From NCBI GenBank assembly GCA_014804425.1, contig JAAUZV010000013.1:9459-59758 (forward strand): a stretch of 50,300 bases of DNA, written 5' to 3'. Positions within the stretch are counted from its first letter, which is position 1. Every line of letters begins with the position of its first letter. Origin of the DNA: Lachnospiraceae bacterium (GTDB taxonomy: Bacteria > Bacillota > Clostridia > Lachnospirales > Lachnospiraceae). Positions 34,961-43,491 of this stretch are shown here, in pieces. The notes below the pieces were generated by a model. The model did not search any database and was not told the origin of the DNA. It saw nothing but the letters and a program-made list of their open reading frames with translations. A program made the translations under genes and the position numbers.

Positions 34961-35284
34961 ATGAATTCCATTTTTTTGCTCTTACTTCTATTAGGCTGCT
35001 GTAATCACAGCGACAGCGAATGCGGCTGTGGGGAAGATCGGTCGGGCGGCGGATCGAATCGCAGAGACCGCAGAACGTGCGATTCACAGGAACGTGAAGA
35101 CCGCAGAACGTGCGGATCGCCGGAGCGCGAAGATCGCCGGACATGCGGTACTTCGGGACAAAACAGGGGACGGGAGGAAAATCCGTTCTCGCCGTTTAAC
35201 AGAGAGCAGCGTGATGATCAGGATTATCCCCCTTTCCGGGGTAACAAGGGACCGTGCGGCTGCGAGGACACGCAGGACGCATAA
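34961..35284 (+). CDS. Cys-rich repeat protein with hydrophobic N-terminus
   Basis: 107 residues. A hydrophobic start (MNSIFLLLLLLGCCNHS) contains a lipobox-like LLGC. Three degenerate repeats follow, each with DRRTC and a Glu/Arg-rich spacer (roughly 12 residues per unit, about 33-68), then a proline-rich region and CGCED near the end. The matching nucleotide repeat lies at about 35059-35150. Small Cys-rich proteins with this LLLLL-CC start are common in Lachnospiraceae and unassigned. There is no convincing ribosome binding site beyond GGAGATCATAGA, so translation is probable but not certain. Confidence 0.5.
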   Translation: MNSIFLLLLLLGCCNHSDSECGCGEDRSGGGSNRRDRRTCDSQEREDRRTCGSPEREDRRTCGTSGQNRGREENPFSPFNREQRDDQDYPPFRGNKGPCGCEDTQDA

Positions 35285-35293
35285 GGGTATCAG

Positions 35294-35311
35294 CCCGTCG
35301 TAAACGACGGG
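35294..35311 (+). repeat. TAAA-loop hairpin, relative of the one at 26529
   Basis: CCCGTCG, loop TAAA, CGACGGG: a perfect 7-bp stem placed between the Cys-rich gene and the lactonase ribosome binding site. Both this copy and the one at 26529 are preceded by CAGCC or CAGC and share TCGTAAACGA. There is no T-run. Confidence 0.55.
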
Positions 35312-35334
35312 AACAATCAATGGAGGAAGCGAAA

Positions 35335-36411
35335 ATGAGCGCGGATAAGTATGTTGCGTATGTATCGACCTACACGATGGAGGGCAATCACGGTATCAAG
35401 GTTTATGATGTGGATGTGGAAAAAGGAAGAATGACAGAAAAAGACGAGGTGGAGATCACCAACTCCTCCTATGTGACGATTTCCCACAACCGCAAATTTT
35501 TCTATTCGATCACGGATTTTGGAGTGGAGTCTTTTTTGATCCGTGAGGACGGAACCCTGCAGCTCATTAACCATGCGTCCATCAACGGTATGCGCGGCTG
35601 TTATCTTTCCACGGATTTTGAAGACCGTTTTCTGTTTGTTGCGGGCTATCATGACGGTAAGATCACCATGCTTGCCTTGGAAGAGGACGGAAGTATCGGA
35701 AAGATCACGGACGAGATTTATCTGAAAGGCCTGGGCAGCATTGCGGAGCGCAATTTCCGGCCGCATGTCAATTGTGTAAAAATGACGCGTGACAACCATT
35801 ACCTTCTTGCAGCAGATCCCGGAATGGATCATGTGAACGTGTATCGTGTTGATTTCCAAAAGGGAAAACTAAAACCTGTGGATGTCATCCGAAGCGAGCA
35901 GGAGTCTGCGCCGAGGCATCTGTGCTTTTCGAAAGATGGGCGCTTCCTCTACATTGTGCATGAATTGAAAAATTATATCGACGTATACCGTTATGAGGAG
36001 ATAAACGGAAATCCCGAATTTGAGAAAATACAAAATATCTCGACATTAAATGATTATCATGCAGGCAATTCCGCTGCCTGCACGATCAAATTTTCTATTG
36101 ACTACCGGTATATGGTGAGCTCGAACGCAGGCGATAACAGTGTGATTGTTTACGGTGTGGACAAAGAGACGGGGATGCTCGATAAACGGCTCTGTCTGCC
36201 GATCAGCGGGGATTATCCGAAGGATGCCGCGCTGTTTCCGGACAGTAAGCATCTGGTATCCTTAAATCACGAATCCAACACGATGACGTTCTTCGGTGTG
36301 GATACGGCGAAAGGGCTTCTCGTCATGAACGGAAAGGAACTCAAGGTAGAGAAACCCAACTGCATCATATTCCACGATCTGAATTACCAGCCTGAAGGAA
36401 ACACGGATTGA
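35335..36411 (+). CDS. Lactonase family beta-propeller protein (6-phosphogluconolactonase YbhE type)
   Basis: 358 residues. The repeated WD-like blades (for example YVSTYTMEGNHGIKVYDVD, RHLCFSKDGRFLYIVHELKN, NAGDNSVIVYGVD) and the conserved RPHVNCVKMT and FPDSKHLVSLN segments are those of the seven-bladed YbhE/Pgl lactonase family. E. coli YbhE hydrolyses 6-phosphogluconolactone in the pentose phosphate pathway; other members act on different lactones. ATG 35335 has GGAGGAAG directly upstream; ATG 35320 is less well placed. Confidence 0.85.
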   Translation: MSADKYVAYVSTYTMEGNHGIKVYDVDVEKGRMTEKDEVEITNSSYVTISHNRKFFYSITDFGVESFLIREDGTLQLINHASINGMRGCYLSTDFEDRFLFVAGYHDGKITMLALEEDGSIGKITDEIYLKGLGSIAERNFRPHVNCVKMTRDNHYLLAADPGMDHVNVYRVDFQKGKLKPVDVIRSEQESAPRHLCFSKDGRFLYIVHELKNYIDVYRYEEINGNPEFEKIQNISTLNDYHAGNSAACTIKFSIDYRYMVSSNAGDNSVIVYGVDKETGMLDKRLCLPISGDYPKDAALFPDSKHLVSLNHESNTMTFFGVDTAKGLLVMNGKELKVEKPNCIIFHDLNYQPEGNTD

Positions 36412-36423
36412 ATTCGTGTTTCC
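36397..36423. terminator. Hairpin between convergent genes
   Basis: GGAAACACG (36397-36405) and CGTGTTTCC (36415-36423), a perfect 9-bp stem. It covers the stop codon of the lactonase gene and ends next to the stop of the minus-strand exonuclease gene. There is no T-run on either side, so it acts as a 3' boundary rather than a classic terminator. Confidence 0.5.
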
Positions 36424-37182
36424 CTAAATATCAGAGAGCGTCAGTTCCACAGGGCAGTGATCGGAGCCTAAGACTGATGTGTGGATGGCAGCGTCCGTAA
36501 GCTGCTCATCAAGCCGTTTGGAGCTTAAAAAATAATCAATACGCCACCCCACATTTTTTTCCCGCGCTGAGAACATATAAGACCACCACGAATAGACATC
36601 GGTCAGATCGGGATAAAAATAGCGGAAGGTGTCCGTAAAGCCGCTGTCAAGAAAAGCAGTCATCCTGCCGCGTTCCTCATCGGAAAATCCGGCGTTGTGG
36701 TGATTGCTTTTCGGGTTTTTTAAGTCGATCTCCTGATGCGCCACGTTGAGGTCGCCGCAGACAATGACGGGCTTGTCCGTATCCAGCGTGCGGATATAAT
36801 TCTGAAACGCATCCTCCCATTCCATGCGGTAGGCAAGGCGCGCAAGTTCGCGCTGTGAATTCGGCGTATAGCATGTCACCATATAAAAGCCGGGAAATTT
36901 CAAGGTGATCACACGCCCTTCCCGGTCGTGTTCCGGAATGCCGATCCCGTAGGAGACGGAAAGCGGTTCCTGCTTTGAGAAGATCGCCGTGCCGGAATAT
37001 CCTTTTTTCTCCGCGTAATTCCAATATTGATGATAGCCGGGCAGATCAAGCGTAAGCTGTCCCTCGGAGAGCTTGCTTTCCTGAATACAAAAAATATCCG
37101 CATCCGCTTCCCTGAAAAAATCAAGAAATCCTTTCTGCATGCAGGCGCGCAGCCCGTTTACATTCCATGAGATCAGTTTCAT
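36424..37182 (-). CDS. xth: Exodeoxyribonuclease III / AP endonuclease
   Basis: 252 residues. It repairs abasic sites by cutting 5' to the lesion and removes 3' blocks. The EEP-fold motifs are all present: SWNVNGLRA (start), IQESKL (catalytic Glu), GYSGTAIF, CYTPNSQ, CGDLNVAH (Asp/Asn), SWWSY, GWRIDYF, and the terminal GSDHCPV (Asp-His). Length matches ExoA/Xth. It is transcribed against the flanking genes and is divergent from the MBL-fold gene. Confidence 0.94.
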   Translation of the reverse strand: MKLISWNVNGLRACMQKGFLDFFREADADIFCIQESKLSEGQLTLDLPGYHQYWNYAEKKGYSGTAIFSKQEPLSVSYGIGIPEHDREGRVITLKFPGFYMVTCYTPNSQRELARLAYRMEWEDAFQNYIRTLDTDKPVIVCGDLNVAHQEIDLKNPKSNHHNAGFSDEERGRMTAFLDSGFTDTFRYFYPDLTDVYSWWSYMFSAREKNVGWRIDYFLSSKRLDEQLTDAAIHTSVLGSDHCPVELTLSDI

Positions 37183-37194
37183 TTGGTACCTCCG

Positions 37195-37222
37195 TTGTTA
37201 TTTTCTGTTTTTTTGGTATAAT
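37195..37222 (+). promoter_or_regulatory. Promoter of the MBL-fold gene
   Basis: TTGTTA (37195-37200), a 16-bp T-rich spacer and a perfect TATAAT (37217-37222). A small inverted repeat, ATCCGG-N8-CCGGAT (37233-37252), lies in the leader. Confidence 0.6.
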
Positions 37223-37325
37223 GAAGTTTGGTATCCGGTGTATCTTCCGGATTCAGTCAATGTGAGATGAATGTATATTCAGTATAAAAGGTTTCAGCGG
37301 GAAAGGCAAGGGGGAGGGGCTCGCA

Positions 37326-38126
37326 ATGAAGGTCATACATGTTTACCACAGTGGATTTTATATGGAACTTGCGCATTGCGCGCTACTCTTTGACTATTAT
37401 CAGGGGACGCTGCCGACGGTTCCGGCAGATAAGCCGCTGTATGTGTTTGCCAGTCATGTACATCAGGATCATTTCAGCTTTTCTGTTTTTACCAAAGAAG
37501 AATTACGCGCACATCCGCAGGTATTTTATCTCTTATCAAATGACATTAAAAGAAAGTATAATCGCAATTTCTTTTTGAAAAAAGGTGTGTCAGAGGAGCA
37601 GTATGAACAGATCACGTTTATAAAAGCAGATGAGATAGTCTGCTTTGGGAATGATGGCAGAAAAGTAGGGGATAACGGAATAGAAGAAAACAGTAAGAGA
37701 GAAGGTGAGACGCGGGAGGCCGGAATTTCATCCGGTATTTGCGTTCGGACGCTGCGTTCCACTGACGCGGGCGTGGGGTTTGTTGTGGATGCCGAAGGGC
37801 GTCGTATCTATCACGCCGGTGACCTGAACTGGTGGAGCTGGGAGGGCGAAACGAAAGAGGACGAGCGCAGAATGGAGCAGGACTATAAACAGGAGATCGC
37901 GAAGCTTTCAGGGCAGGTATTTGATATTGCCTGTCTGCCGCTTGACAGCCGTCAGGGAGCGCGTTTTGCATTGGGATTTGACTGGTTTTTGCGGCATGTG
38001 GAGACAAAGTATGCGTACCCGATGCACTATTGGGACGATGGGGCAGTTATTTCGAAGCTGCTTTCCTTACCATGCAGCGAGCCGTATCGGGACAAGGTTG
38101 TAACAGAACAGGAGCTGATGCTTTGA
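37326..38126 (+). CDS. Metallo-beta-lactamase-fold hydrolase
   Basis: 266 residues. The zinc-binding HxHxDH is SHVHQDHF (about 44-51). A later Asp ligand is in YHAGDLN, a conserved Asp is in LPLDSR, and a His is in YPMHYW. A charged insert at about 118-140 (EENSKREGETREAG) is poorly conserved in character. Related proteins act on lactones or phosphate esters; the substrate here is unknown. It lies just before a two-component response regulator gene, with 16 bp between them. Confidence 0.82.
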   Translation: MKVIHVYHSGFYMELAHCALLFDYYQGTLPTVPADKPLYVFASHVHQDHFSFSVFTKEELRAHPQVFYLLSNDIKRKYNRNFFLKKGVSEEQYEQITFIKADEIVCFGNDGRKVGDNGIEENSKREGETREAGISSGICVRTLRSTDAGVGFVVDAEGRRIYHAGDLNWWSWEGETKEDERRMEQDYKQEIAKLSGQVFDIACLPLDSRQGARFALGFDWFLRHVETKYAYPMHYWDDGAVISKLLSLPCSEPYRDKVVTEQELML

Positions 38127-38142
38127 GGAGGGGGATCACACC

Positions 38143-38838
38143 ATGAGACCGATTTTGATCATAGAGGATGATACGGATATTAATAATGTCATGTGCGAGG
38201 CGCTGACAAAAGCGGGATATTCCTGCGTGCAGGCATTTTCAGGGACGGAAGGAGTCCTGCGGGCGGAGCAGGGCAGCTTTTCCGTTATCATATTGGACTT
38301 AATGCTTCCGGGAATGCACGGAGAGGACGTGTTGAAAAAGCTGCACGGCGCTGAGGAGGGCGGCCGAGTTCCGATCATGGTCGTTTCCGCGAAGGACAGC
38401 TTAGAGAGCAAGGTAGACCTGCTGACGGCGGGGGCGGAGGATTATATGACAAAGCCCTTTGAGATCAAAGAGCTGGTCGCGCGCATCGGCGTGCTCATGC
38501 GGCGCGCGGGAGAAGACGGAAATCATGAAAAAAAGGAGCCTGATTGTTTATCATATGGAGAAATCACGCTGGACCGCACGGGATTTACGGCGCGCGTCGG
38601 AGAAAACGAGGTGGAACTGACAAAGCATGAATTCCGGATTTTGGAGCTTCTGATGATGCGTCCCGATAAGGTGTTTTCCAAGCAGGAGATTTATGACTAT
38701 GCGTGGGAGGAGTATTATATCGGGGAAGACAAGACGGTCAATGTCCATATCAGCAATATCCGCAAAAAATTAAAGAAGGAAACAGAGAAAGAGTACATAG
38801 AGACCGTGTGGGGCATTGGGTTTAAGATGGCAAAATAG
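38143..38838 (+). CDS. OmpR/PhoB-family response regulator
   Basis: 231 residues. The receiver domain is at about 1-118, with phosphoacceptor Asp52 in ILDLMLPGM, acidic pair Glu8/Asp9-Asp10 and Lys in DYMTKPF. The winged-helix DNA-binding domain is at about 130-230 (LTKHEFRILELLM, TVNVHISNIRKKL, VWGIGFKM). The cognate kinase is most likely the one at 40830, with the ABC transporter genes between them, a Bce/Bcr-like stress-response arrangement. GAGGAGGGGG precedes the ATG. Confidence 0.92.
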   Translation: MRPILIIEDDTDINNVMCEALTKAGYSCVQAFSGTEGVLRAEQGSFSVIILDLMLPGMHGEDVLKKLHGAEEGGRVPIMVVSAKDSLESKVDLLTAGAEDYMTKPFEIKELVARIGVLMRRAGEDGNHEKKEPDCLSYGEITLDRTGFTARVGENEVELTKHEFRILELLMMRPDKVFSKQEIYDYAWEEYYIGEDKTVNVHISNIRKKLKKETEKEYIETVWGIGFKMAK

Positions 38839-38850
38839 CAGAGAACAAAT

Positions 38851-38872
38851 CTTTACCGTTTCTTTAACTTTG
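38851..38872 (+). promoter_or_regulatory. Candidate response-regulator direct repeat
   Basis: CTTTACCGTTT and CTTTAACTTTG begin at 38851 and 38862, an 11-bp period. Tandem half-sites with an 11-bp period are typical of OmpR-family regulators. It lies between the regulator gene and the transporter genes, about 80 bp before the ATPase start. Confidence 0.45.
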
Positions 38873-38943
38873 CTTGGCGTTTTATTGACGCTTGTGCCTT
38901 ATGATAGGACTATCAACGGACGCAGGAAAGAAGGAGGAAAGCA

Positions 38944-39861
38944 ATGGAAAAGGAATGGCTGTTAGAGACAAGTCAGATGACGAAGCAGTACGGCAAACAT
39001 AAAGCGGTCGATCGAGTCAATCTGCATGTCGAACAGGGAGCGATTTATGGACTGATCGGTCGAAACGGCGCGGGAAAAACAACGATCCTGCGCATGATCG
39101 GTGGACTTGCGTCGCCGACACAGGGTGATTATACGATTTTCGGAAAGGCGTCGGGGGAGGCGGCAATGGAGCGCACCAGAGTGGGCGCGCTGGTCGAGGA
39201 GCCGGGAGTATATCCCGACATGACGGCAAGACAGAATCTCAAGGTCAAATGTCTGGCATTGGGTGTGCGCAGGGAAGGTTATATCGAGGAGCTGTTACAG
39301 ACCGTCGGGCTTGCCGACACGGGAAAGAAAAAAGTGCGCAATTTTTCGCTCGGCATGAGACAACGGTTGGGGATTGCGTTAGCGCTGGTGGGCGATCCCG
39401 ATCTGCTCATTTTGGATGAACCGATCAATGGCTTGGACCCGCAGGGATTCGTAGAGGTTCGGGAAACCCTGGTGAAATTGAATAAAGAAAAACATATCAC
39501 GATTGTGATTTCCAGTCATATCTTAGAGGAGCTTTCCAAGTTTGCCACGCACTACGGCATCATTCACAATGGGACGCTGCTGGAGGAACTGACGCGGGAG
39601 GAGCTTCTTGAGAAGTGCTGTGAGCGCATCGAGCTGAAGACGAATGATACGGGACGTGCCTGCACAGTGATCGAGGCGATGGGGATTCGGAACTATCAGG
39701 TGAAGGACGAATATACCATTCACATTTTCGAGCGCTTAGAGGACAGCGGCGATATCACGATGGCGCTTGCCAAAGCGGATGTGAAGGTGCTCGGTATTGC
39801 GGTAAACAGTGAGTCGCTGGAGGAGTATTTCCTGAATTTGACGGGAGGTGGCAGATCATGA
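38944..39861 (+). CDS. BcrA-type ABC transporter ATP-binding protein
   Basis: 305 residues. Walker A GRNGAGKTT (about 39-47), signature FSLGMRQRL, Walker B LLILDEPINGLDP and H-loop ISSHILEE are present. The C-terminal extension ends ESLEEYFLNLTGG, typical of bacitracin and lantibiotic resistance exporter ATPases. The two-component system on either side suggests response to a cell-envelope antibiotic. The permease overlaps its stop by 4 bp. Confidence 0.92.
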   Translation: MEKEWLLETSQMTKQYGKHKAVDRVNLHVEQGAIYGLIGRNGAGKTTILRMIGGLASPTQGDYTIFGKASGEAAMERTRVGALVEEPGVYPDMTARQNLKVKCLALGVRREGYIEELLQTVGLADTGKKKVRNFSLGMRQRLGIALALVGDPDLLILDEPINGLDPQGFVEVRETLVKLNKEKHITIVISSHILEELSKFATHYGIIHNGTLLEELTREELLEKCCERIELKTNDTGRACTVIEAMGIRNYQVKDEYTIHIFERLEDSGDITMALAKADVKVLGIAVNSESLEEYFLNLTGGGRS

Positions 39862-40775
39862 TGAGACTGATAAAAATGGAGCTGTACCGCTTGGTTCATG
39901 CGGTTTCCACTCGTGTGATGATTGTCGTGGTTGCGGGGGTTGCCGTGCTGATGTCGTTTGTTTTGAGCGTGGACTTAGATACGATGGAAGAAGAGCTAAA
40001 GGCGTCAGGACAGGAAACAGGAATAGAGTCGCAAGTACCGGCCGAGGGTTTTGCGGATGGATGGGCGAGTGTAGGAGAGGAAAGCGCGGATGAAGGTTTT
40101 ACATGGGGGATTACCGCATCGGTGGATGAAAGCCAGATTGGCGACGGTTTAGAGTTGGGCGATATCTTGATGTCGGAGCTGGGTGGCTGTCTGTTGGTCG
40201 TTTTTGTCGCAATCTTTGTGCCGCTGTTTGTGAACGCGGAGCAGAAGCGGGGCTATATTAAAAACATCGCGGGACAGATTCCGAGACGGGAGATGCTTGC
40301 GCTCTCCAAGCTTCCGGCAATTGCGGTTCAAGTATTTTTCCTTTTTGTCGTATACACGATCGCCGGTTTGGTGTCGGGTGCGATATTTTTTCGGGGACGT
40401 CTTGCATTGGAGTTTACCGGGGCGCTGTTTCGGGCGCTCTGCATGCAGTATGTGCTTCATATAGCATGGGGTTGTCTGATCGCGCTGCTTACGATAGTGA
40501 CGAGGAGCACGGCATTTGCCATGACGACGGGAATCTTACTTGCAAGCGGTATCGTGGAAATGCTGATGATATATGTTAATCGTGTGATTCATGTGCTCCT
40601 TCCTTCCACAGAGCAGTTTAATCTGATGCACTATACATTGAATTATGCGGTGGAAGCGATGACGGCCCAGAGCACACTGCGGCAGATTGGAGGTTTTTTG
40701 ACGCTTGCGCTTGTCTATATTGCGGCATCGGCAGTGATTGTGGGAATTGTTTACCGTAAGCGGGATGTACGGTAG
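39858..40775 (+). CDS. ABC-2 type permease of the BcrA-type exporter
   Basis: 305 residues. There is one N-terminal membrane segment (about 20-38), then an acidic extracellular loop (about 40-105, rich in Glu, Asp and Ser), then five further membrane segments and a C-terminal YRKRDVR. Paired with the ATPase at 38944, with which it overlaps (ATGA). Its large acidic loop between the first two helices could bind a cationic peptide, but this is inference. Confidence 0.83.
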   Translation: MMRLIKMELYRLVHAVSTRVMIVVVAGVAVLMSFVLSVDLDTMEEELKASGQETGIESQVPAEGFADGWASVGEESADEGFTWGITASVDESQIGDGLELGDILMSELGGCLLVVFVAIFVPLFVNAEQKRGYIKNIAGQIPRREMLALSKLPAIAVQVFFLFVVYTIAGLVSGAIFFRGRLALEFTGALFRALCMQYVLHIAWGCLIALLTIVTRSTAFAMTTGILLASGIVEMLMIYVNRVIHVLLPSTEQFNLMHYTLNYAVEAMTAQSTLRQIGGFLTLALVYIAASAVIVGIVYRKRDVR

Positions 40776-40829
40776 AAATGTATGGAATGCATAAGGAAGC
40801 GCGTGGAAATAAGATAAGGAGTAAACGGC

Positions 40830-41762
40830 ATGGAGTGGATATTGACAATCGCAGCCGTCTGCATGGCGGCAGCCATGGCAGCGGCATGGAGTATTGCGAT
40901 CCGGTATCGGCGGCAGGTGAAAAGCATCTGCCGCCAGCTTCAGTTTATCAATGATCATCAGACAAACATGAAATTGTCTGCAGATGGGCCGTATTTCGGA
41001 CTGGAAACGCTTGCGGATGAGATCAATGCGCTGCTGCTTGAGACGGAGGAAAAGCAGCGGACAGTGCAAACACAGGAAACGGTGATCAGGGAGACGATCA
41101 CAAATCTGTCCCATGACATCCGAACGCCCTTAACCTCACTTGACGGGTATGTCCAGCTCCTTGAGGAGAGCGACTCGAAGGACGAGCAGGCGCGCTATAT
41201 CGGGATCATCCGAAAAAGGATTGAGGCGCTGCGCGGGATTCTGGATGAGCTTTTTTTATATGCCAAGCTTCAGGACAACGCCTATCTTCCCGCTATGGAG
41301 CGTGTAGAACTAAACCGGATCGTATATGACACGGTGTTTTCTTTTTATGAGGATTGCAAGGCGCGCGGCTTAGAACCGCAGGTGTCCGTGTGTGAGGAGC
41401 GCGTTTATACCTGCGGCAATGAGACGATGATCGGACGGATGCTGCAAAATATCATAAAAAACAGCTTAGAGCATGGTAAAAAAGATGTGCGCATCCAATT
41501 GGCGGCGGAAGAAAAAAAGATTATTTTTTCCTGCGCAAATAAGGTGGAGCATGCGGAGCAGATTGATATTGACAGAGTGTTCGAGCGATTTTACAAGGCG
41601 GACAGCGCGAGGGCGAACAGCTCAACGGGGCTTGGGCTGTCCATTGCGCGCGGACTGGCGGAAAAAATGGGCGCGGAGACACGCGCATCGCTGGAAGAAG
41701 ACCGATTTACGGTAACGGTGATGTTTGACAGGGCGGAAAGGGGCGGCAGAAAATATGAATGA
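40830..41762 (+). CDS. Sensor histidine kinase
   Basis: 310 residues. It has only one N-terminal membrane helix (about 4-24) and no extracellular sensor domain, so it probably senses through the neighbouring transporter. The phosphoacceptor is His95 in TNLSHDIRTPLTSL. The ATP-binding domain has an N-box (MLQNIIKNSLEHG), then FERFYKADSAR and GLGLSIARGL; the D-box glycine region is weak (SCANKVEH). It pairs with the response regulator at 38143. Confidence 0.9.
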   Translation: MEWILTIAAVCMAAAMAAAWSIAIRYRRQVKSICRQLQFINDHQTNMKLSADGPYFGLETLADEINALLLETEEKQRTVQTQETVIRETITNLSHDIRTPLTSLDGYVQLLEESDSKDEQARYIGIIRKRIEALRGILDELFLYAKLQDNAYLPAMERVELNRIVYDTVFSFYEDCKARGLEPQVSVCEERVYTCGNETMIGRMLQNIIKNSLEHGKKDVRIQLAAEEKKIIFSCANKVEHAEQIDIDRVFERFYKADSARANSSTGLGLSIARGLAEKMGAETRASLEEDRFTVTVMFDRAERGGRKYE

Positions 41763-42333
41763 TGAAAGCAAGATTCTGTGTCAGGACGGAGAGGAAAACA
41801 GAATTCATTATCGGGAATTAGGGGCGGACGAAATTTGCAGGGAGTTGTTTGCGAATTTCACCCGTCGTCAGGTTGTCACAAAATGCCGCCGCAGGGAAAA
41901 CGGGGAATGGACGGTGAAGGATGATCCGTTTATTGACGACTGGACGGAAGCTGATTATCATACATTGACCGCATGCCTGAAAAACACTGTTTTGACGGGC
42001 GGGTTTGTGTATGCCGCATTTTGTGATGATAAGCTGAAAGGATTTGTATCCGTAGAAAGCACGTTATTCGGAGGAGAACAGAACTATCTTGATCTGTCGA
42101 GCATTCATGTTTCGGAGGAAATGCGCGGGAGCGGAATCGGTTCGGTTCTGTTTCTTGCAGCAAAGCAGTGGGCGAAAAATCAGGGAGCCGGGAAATTATA
42201 TATCTCGTCGCATTCAGCCGTGGAAAGTCAGAATTTTTATCATAAAATGGGATGTGTGGAGGCAGAAGTCTATGAGCAGAGGCATGTGGAGGCAGAGCCG
42301 TATGACTGCCAGTTGGAATGCCGCCTAAATTAG
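41755..42333 (+). CDS. GNAT-family N-acetyltransferase
   Basis: 192 residues. The acetyl-CoA-binding motif A is seen in LSSIHVSEEMRGSGIGSVLF (about 113-132), followed by FYHKMGC. It transfers an acetyl group to an unknown amine. ATG 41755 overlaps the kinase stop by 8 bp. A copy of the kinase 3' end lies directly after this gene (42347-42399), suggesting that it was inserted between the kinase and the lipoprotein. Confidence 0.82.
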   Translation: MNDESKILCQDGEENRIHYRELGADEICRELFANFTRRQVVTKCRRRENGEWTVKDDPFIDDWTEADYHTLTACLKNTVLTGGFVYAAFCDDKLKGFVSVESTLFGGEQNYLDLSSIHVSEEMRGSGIGSVLFLAAKQWAKNQGAGKLYISSHSAVESQNFYHKMGCVEAEVYEQRHVEAEPYDCQLECRLN

Positions 42334-42346
42334 TGCGTGCTCTTTG

Positions 42347-42399
42347 TTTATCGTGGCGGTGGTGTTTGACAGAGCGGAAGAAGAACGGGTGACGGTGTG
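42347..42399 (+). repeat. Duplicated remnant of the histidine kinase 3' end
   Basis: Bases 42347-42380 match 41706-41739, near the end of the kinase gene, at 27 of 34 positions. Translated, the remnant reads IVAVVFDRAEEERVTV and then a stop, against TVTVMFDRAERGG in the kinase. It has no start codon and overlaps the GTG start of the lipoprotein gene. Confidence 0.65.
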
Positions 42400-43368
42400 A
42401 AAAGGAAAATAGGGATAGGTATTGTGGCGATATTGTTGTTATCCGGTGCAGTGGCGTGCGGAGCGCAGAGCGGGCAGGGGGATGGTAAAGAAAATGTAGG
42501 GGAACACACGGATGGTGAGGCGGAAGGCGACTCTTCGTCAGGAAACAAAGATGAGACGGAAGCCCTGTCAGATTATGATGCATTACAGAAAGAGCAGGAG
42601 CAGACACCGCTTGAGACAGACGAACAGATAGAGGAAGCGATTCTGACCAATGGTCTTTGGGGACAGGTTTTGGGAGAGAGAATCTATGAGATAAGGAGAG
42701 CAGTTGAGGACGCGGCAGATTTTTGCGGCGAGTGGAAGCGAACACAGATCCATACGGGAACGGATGGCGATCTTGCGATAACGGATCAGACAAGCGAGCG
42801 GTTTTCTTTTGAAATGGAATGTTATTATTTTTATCATATGGGCGAGTTGAGCGGAGATGCATGGTTCGTCACATCACATCTTGCGATTGCGAAGTTTGAG
42901 GATTTTGGAGAGAAACCACAGTATGTCGCGTTTCTTTTGGATGAGGAATCGCAGGCGCTGACCGTGGAAGCGACAGGTGTGGGCTTTGACCTCCATTTAG
43001 GAAATCATGTGTGGGTGAGCGGTGAATACGGAAAGGGAGAGCCTGTTTATACGAATGAGGGACAGTTTGAGGCGTATTTTAGTGATGAATTGGATACATT
43101 TATGAGGGAGAATCTGTCCGAAGCGGAGTATGAGCATGATTTTCGCTTAACGGCTGAAATAGGTGTTGTTGTTGAGCATCCCGCTGTCCTTGCAGACGGA
43201 ACCAAAGCAAGGTGGCTGGGAGGGTATATGCCGACGGACGGAATGTATTCTTTTGAGATGCTTGTTACAGAGGATGGCAGGATTTATGCGGATATGCATT
43301 TTTCGTCGTTTTTTGTGACGAATGACGATCGAGCGGAGTCCATGCCGGAGTGGGAGAGCGTGGAGTAG
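42397..43368 (+). CDS. Putative lipoprotein
   Basis: 323 residues. A signal peptide with lipobox (LLLSGAVAC, modified Cys21) is followed by a Gly/Asp/Glu/Ser-rich linker to about residue 65. The mature domain is mixed alpha-beta with repeated beta-strand motifs and no recognisable enzyme signature. It starts with GTG 42397. Located after a transporter/two-component set, it could be an extracytoplasmic accessory, but this is positional inference. I do not recognise the family. Confidence 0.72.
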   Translation: MKRKIGIGIVAILLLSGAVACGAQSGQGDGKENVGEHTDGEAEGDSSSGNKDETEALSDYDALQKEQEQTPLETDEQIEEAILTNGLWGQVLGERIYEIRRAVEDAADFCGEWKRTQIHTGTDGDLAITDQTSERFSFEMECYYFYHMGELSGDAWFVTSHLAIAKFEDFGEKPQYVAFLLDEESQALTVEATGVGFDLHLGNHVWVSGEYGKGEPVYTNEGQFEAYFSDELDTFMRENLSEAEYEHDFRLTAEIGVVVEHPAVLADGTKARWLGGYMPTDGMYSFEMLVTEDGRIYADMHFSSFFVTNDDRAESMPEWESVE

Positions 43369-43420
43369 GTAATAACAATGCCGCCTAAACTCGTTATAAA
43401 ATCTTCATAGAAAGATAAGT

Positions 43421-43447
43421 TTTACCGGACTTATTTTGTGCTATAAT
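43421..43447 (+). promoter_or_regulatory. Promoter of the small alarmone synthetase gene
   Basis: A perfect TATAAT at 43442-43447 has a weak -35, TTTACC at 43421-43426 (15-bp spacer). It is 45 bp before the chosen start codon. Confidence 0.45.
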
Positions 43448-43491
43448 GGACGCAAAGGAAAAACAAGCGTTTTATGGAGGTTCGGAAAAGC

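Noticed and set aside
35028-35303. Alternative + frame overlapping the Cys-rich protein
   Set aside because: No ribosome binding site and an Arg-Ala-rich composition arising from the same DNA repeat; the 34961 frame has a hydrophobic leader and a clean Cys repeat.
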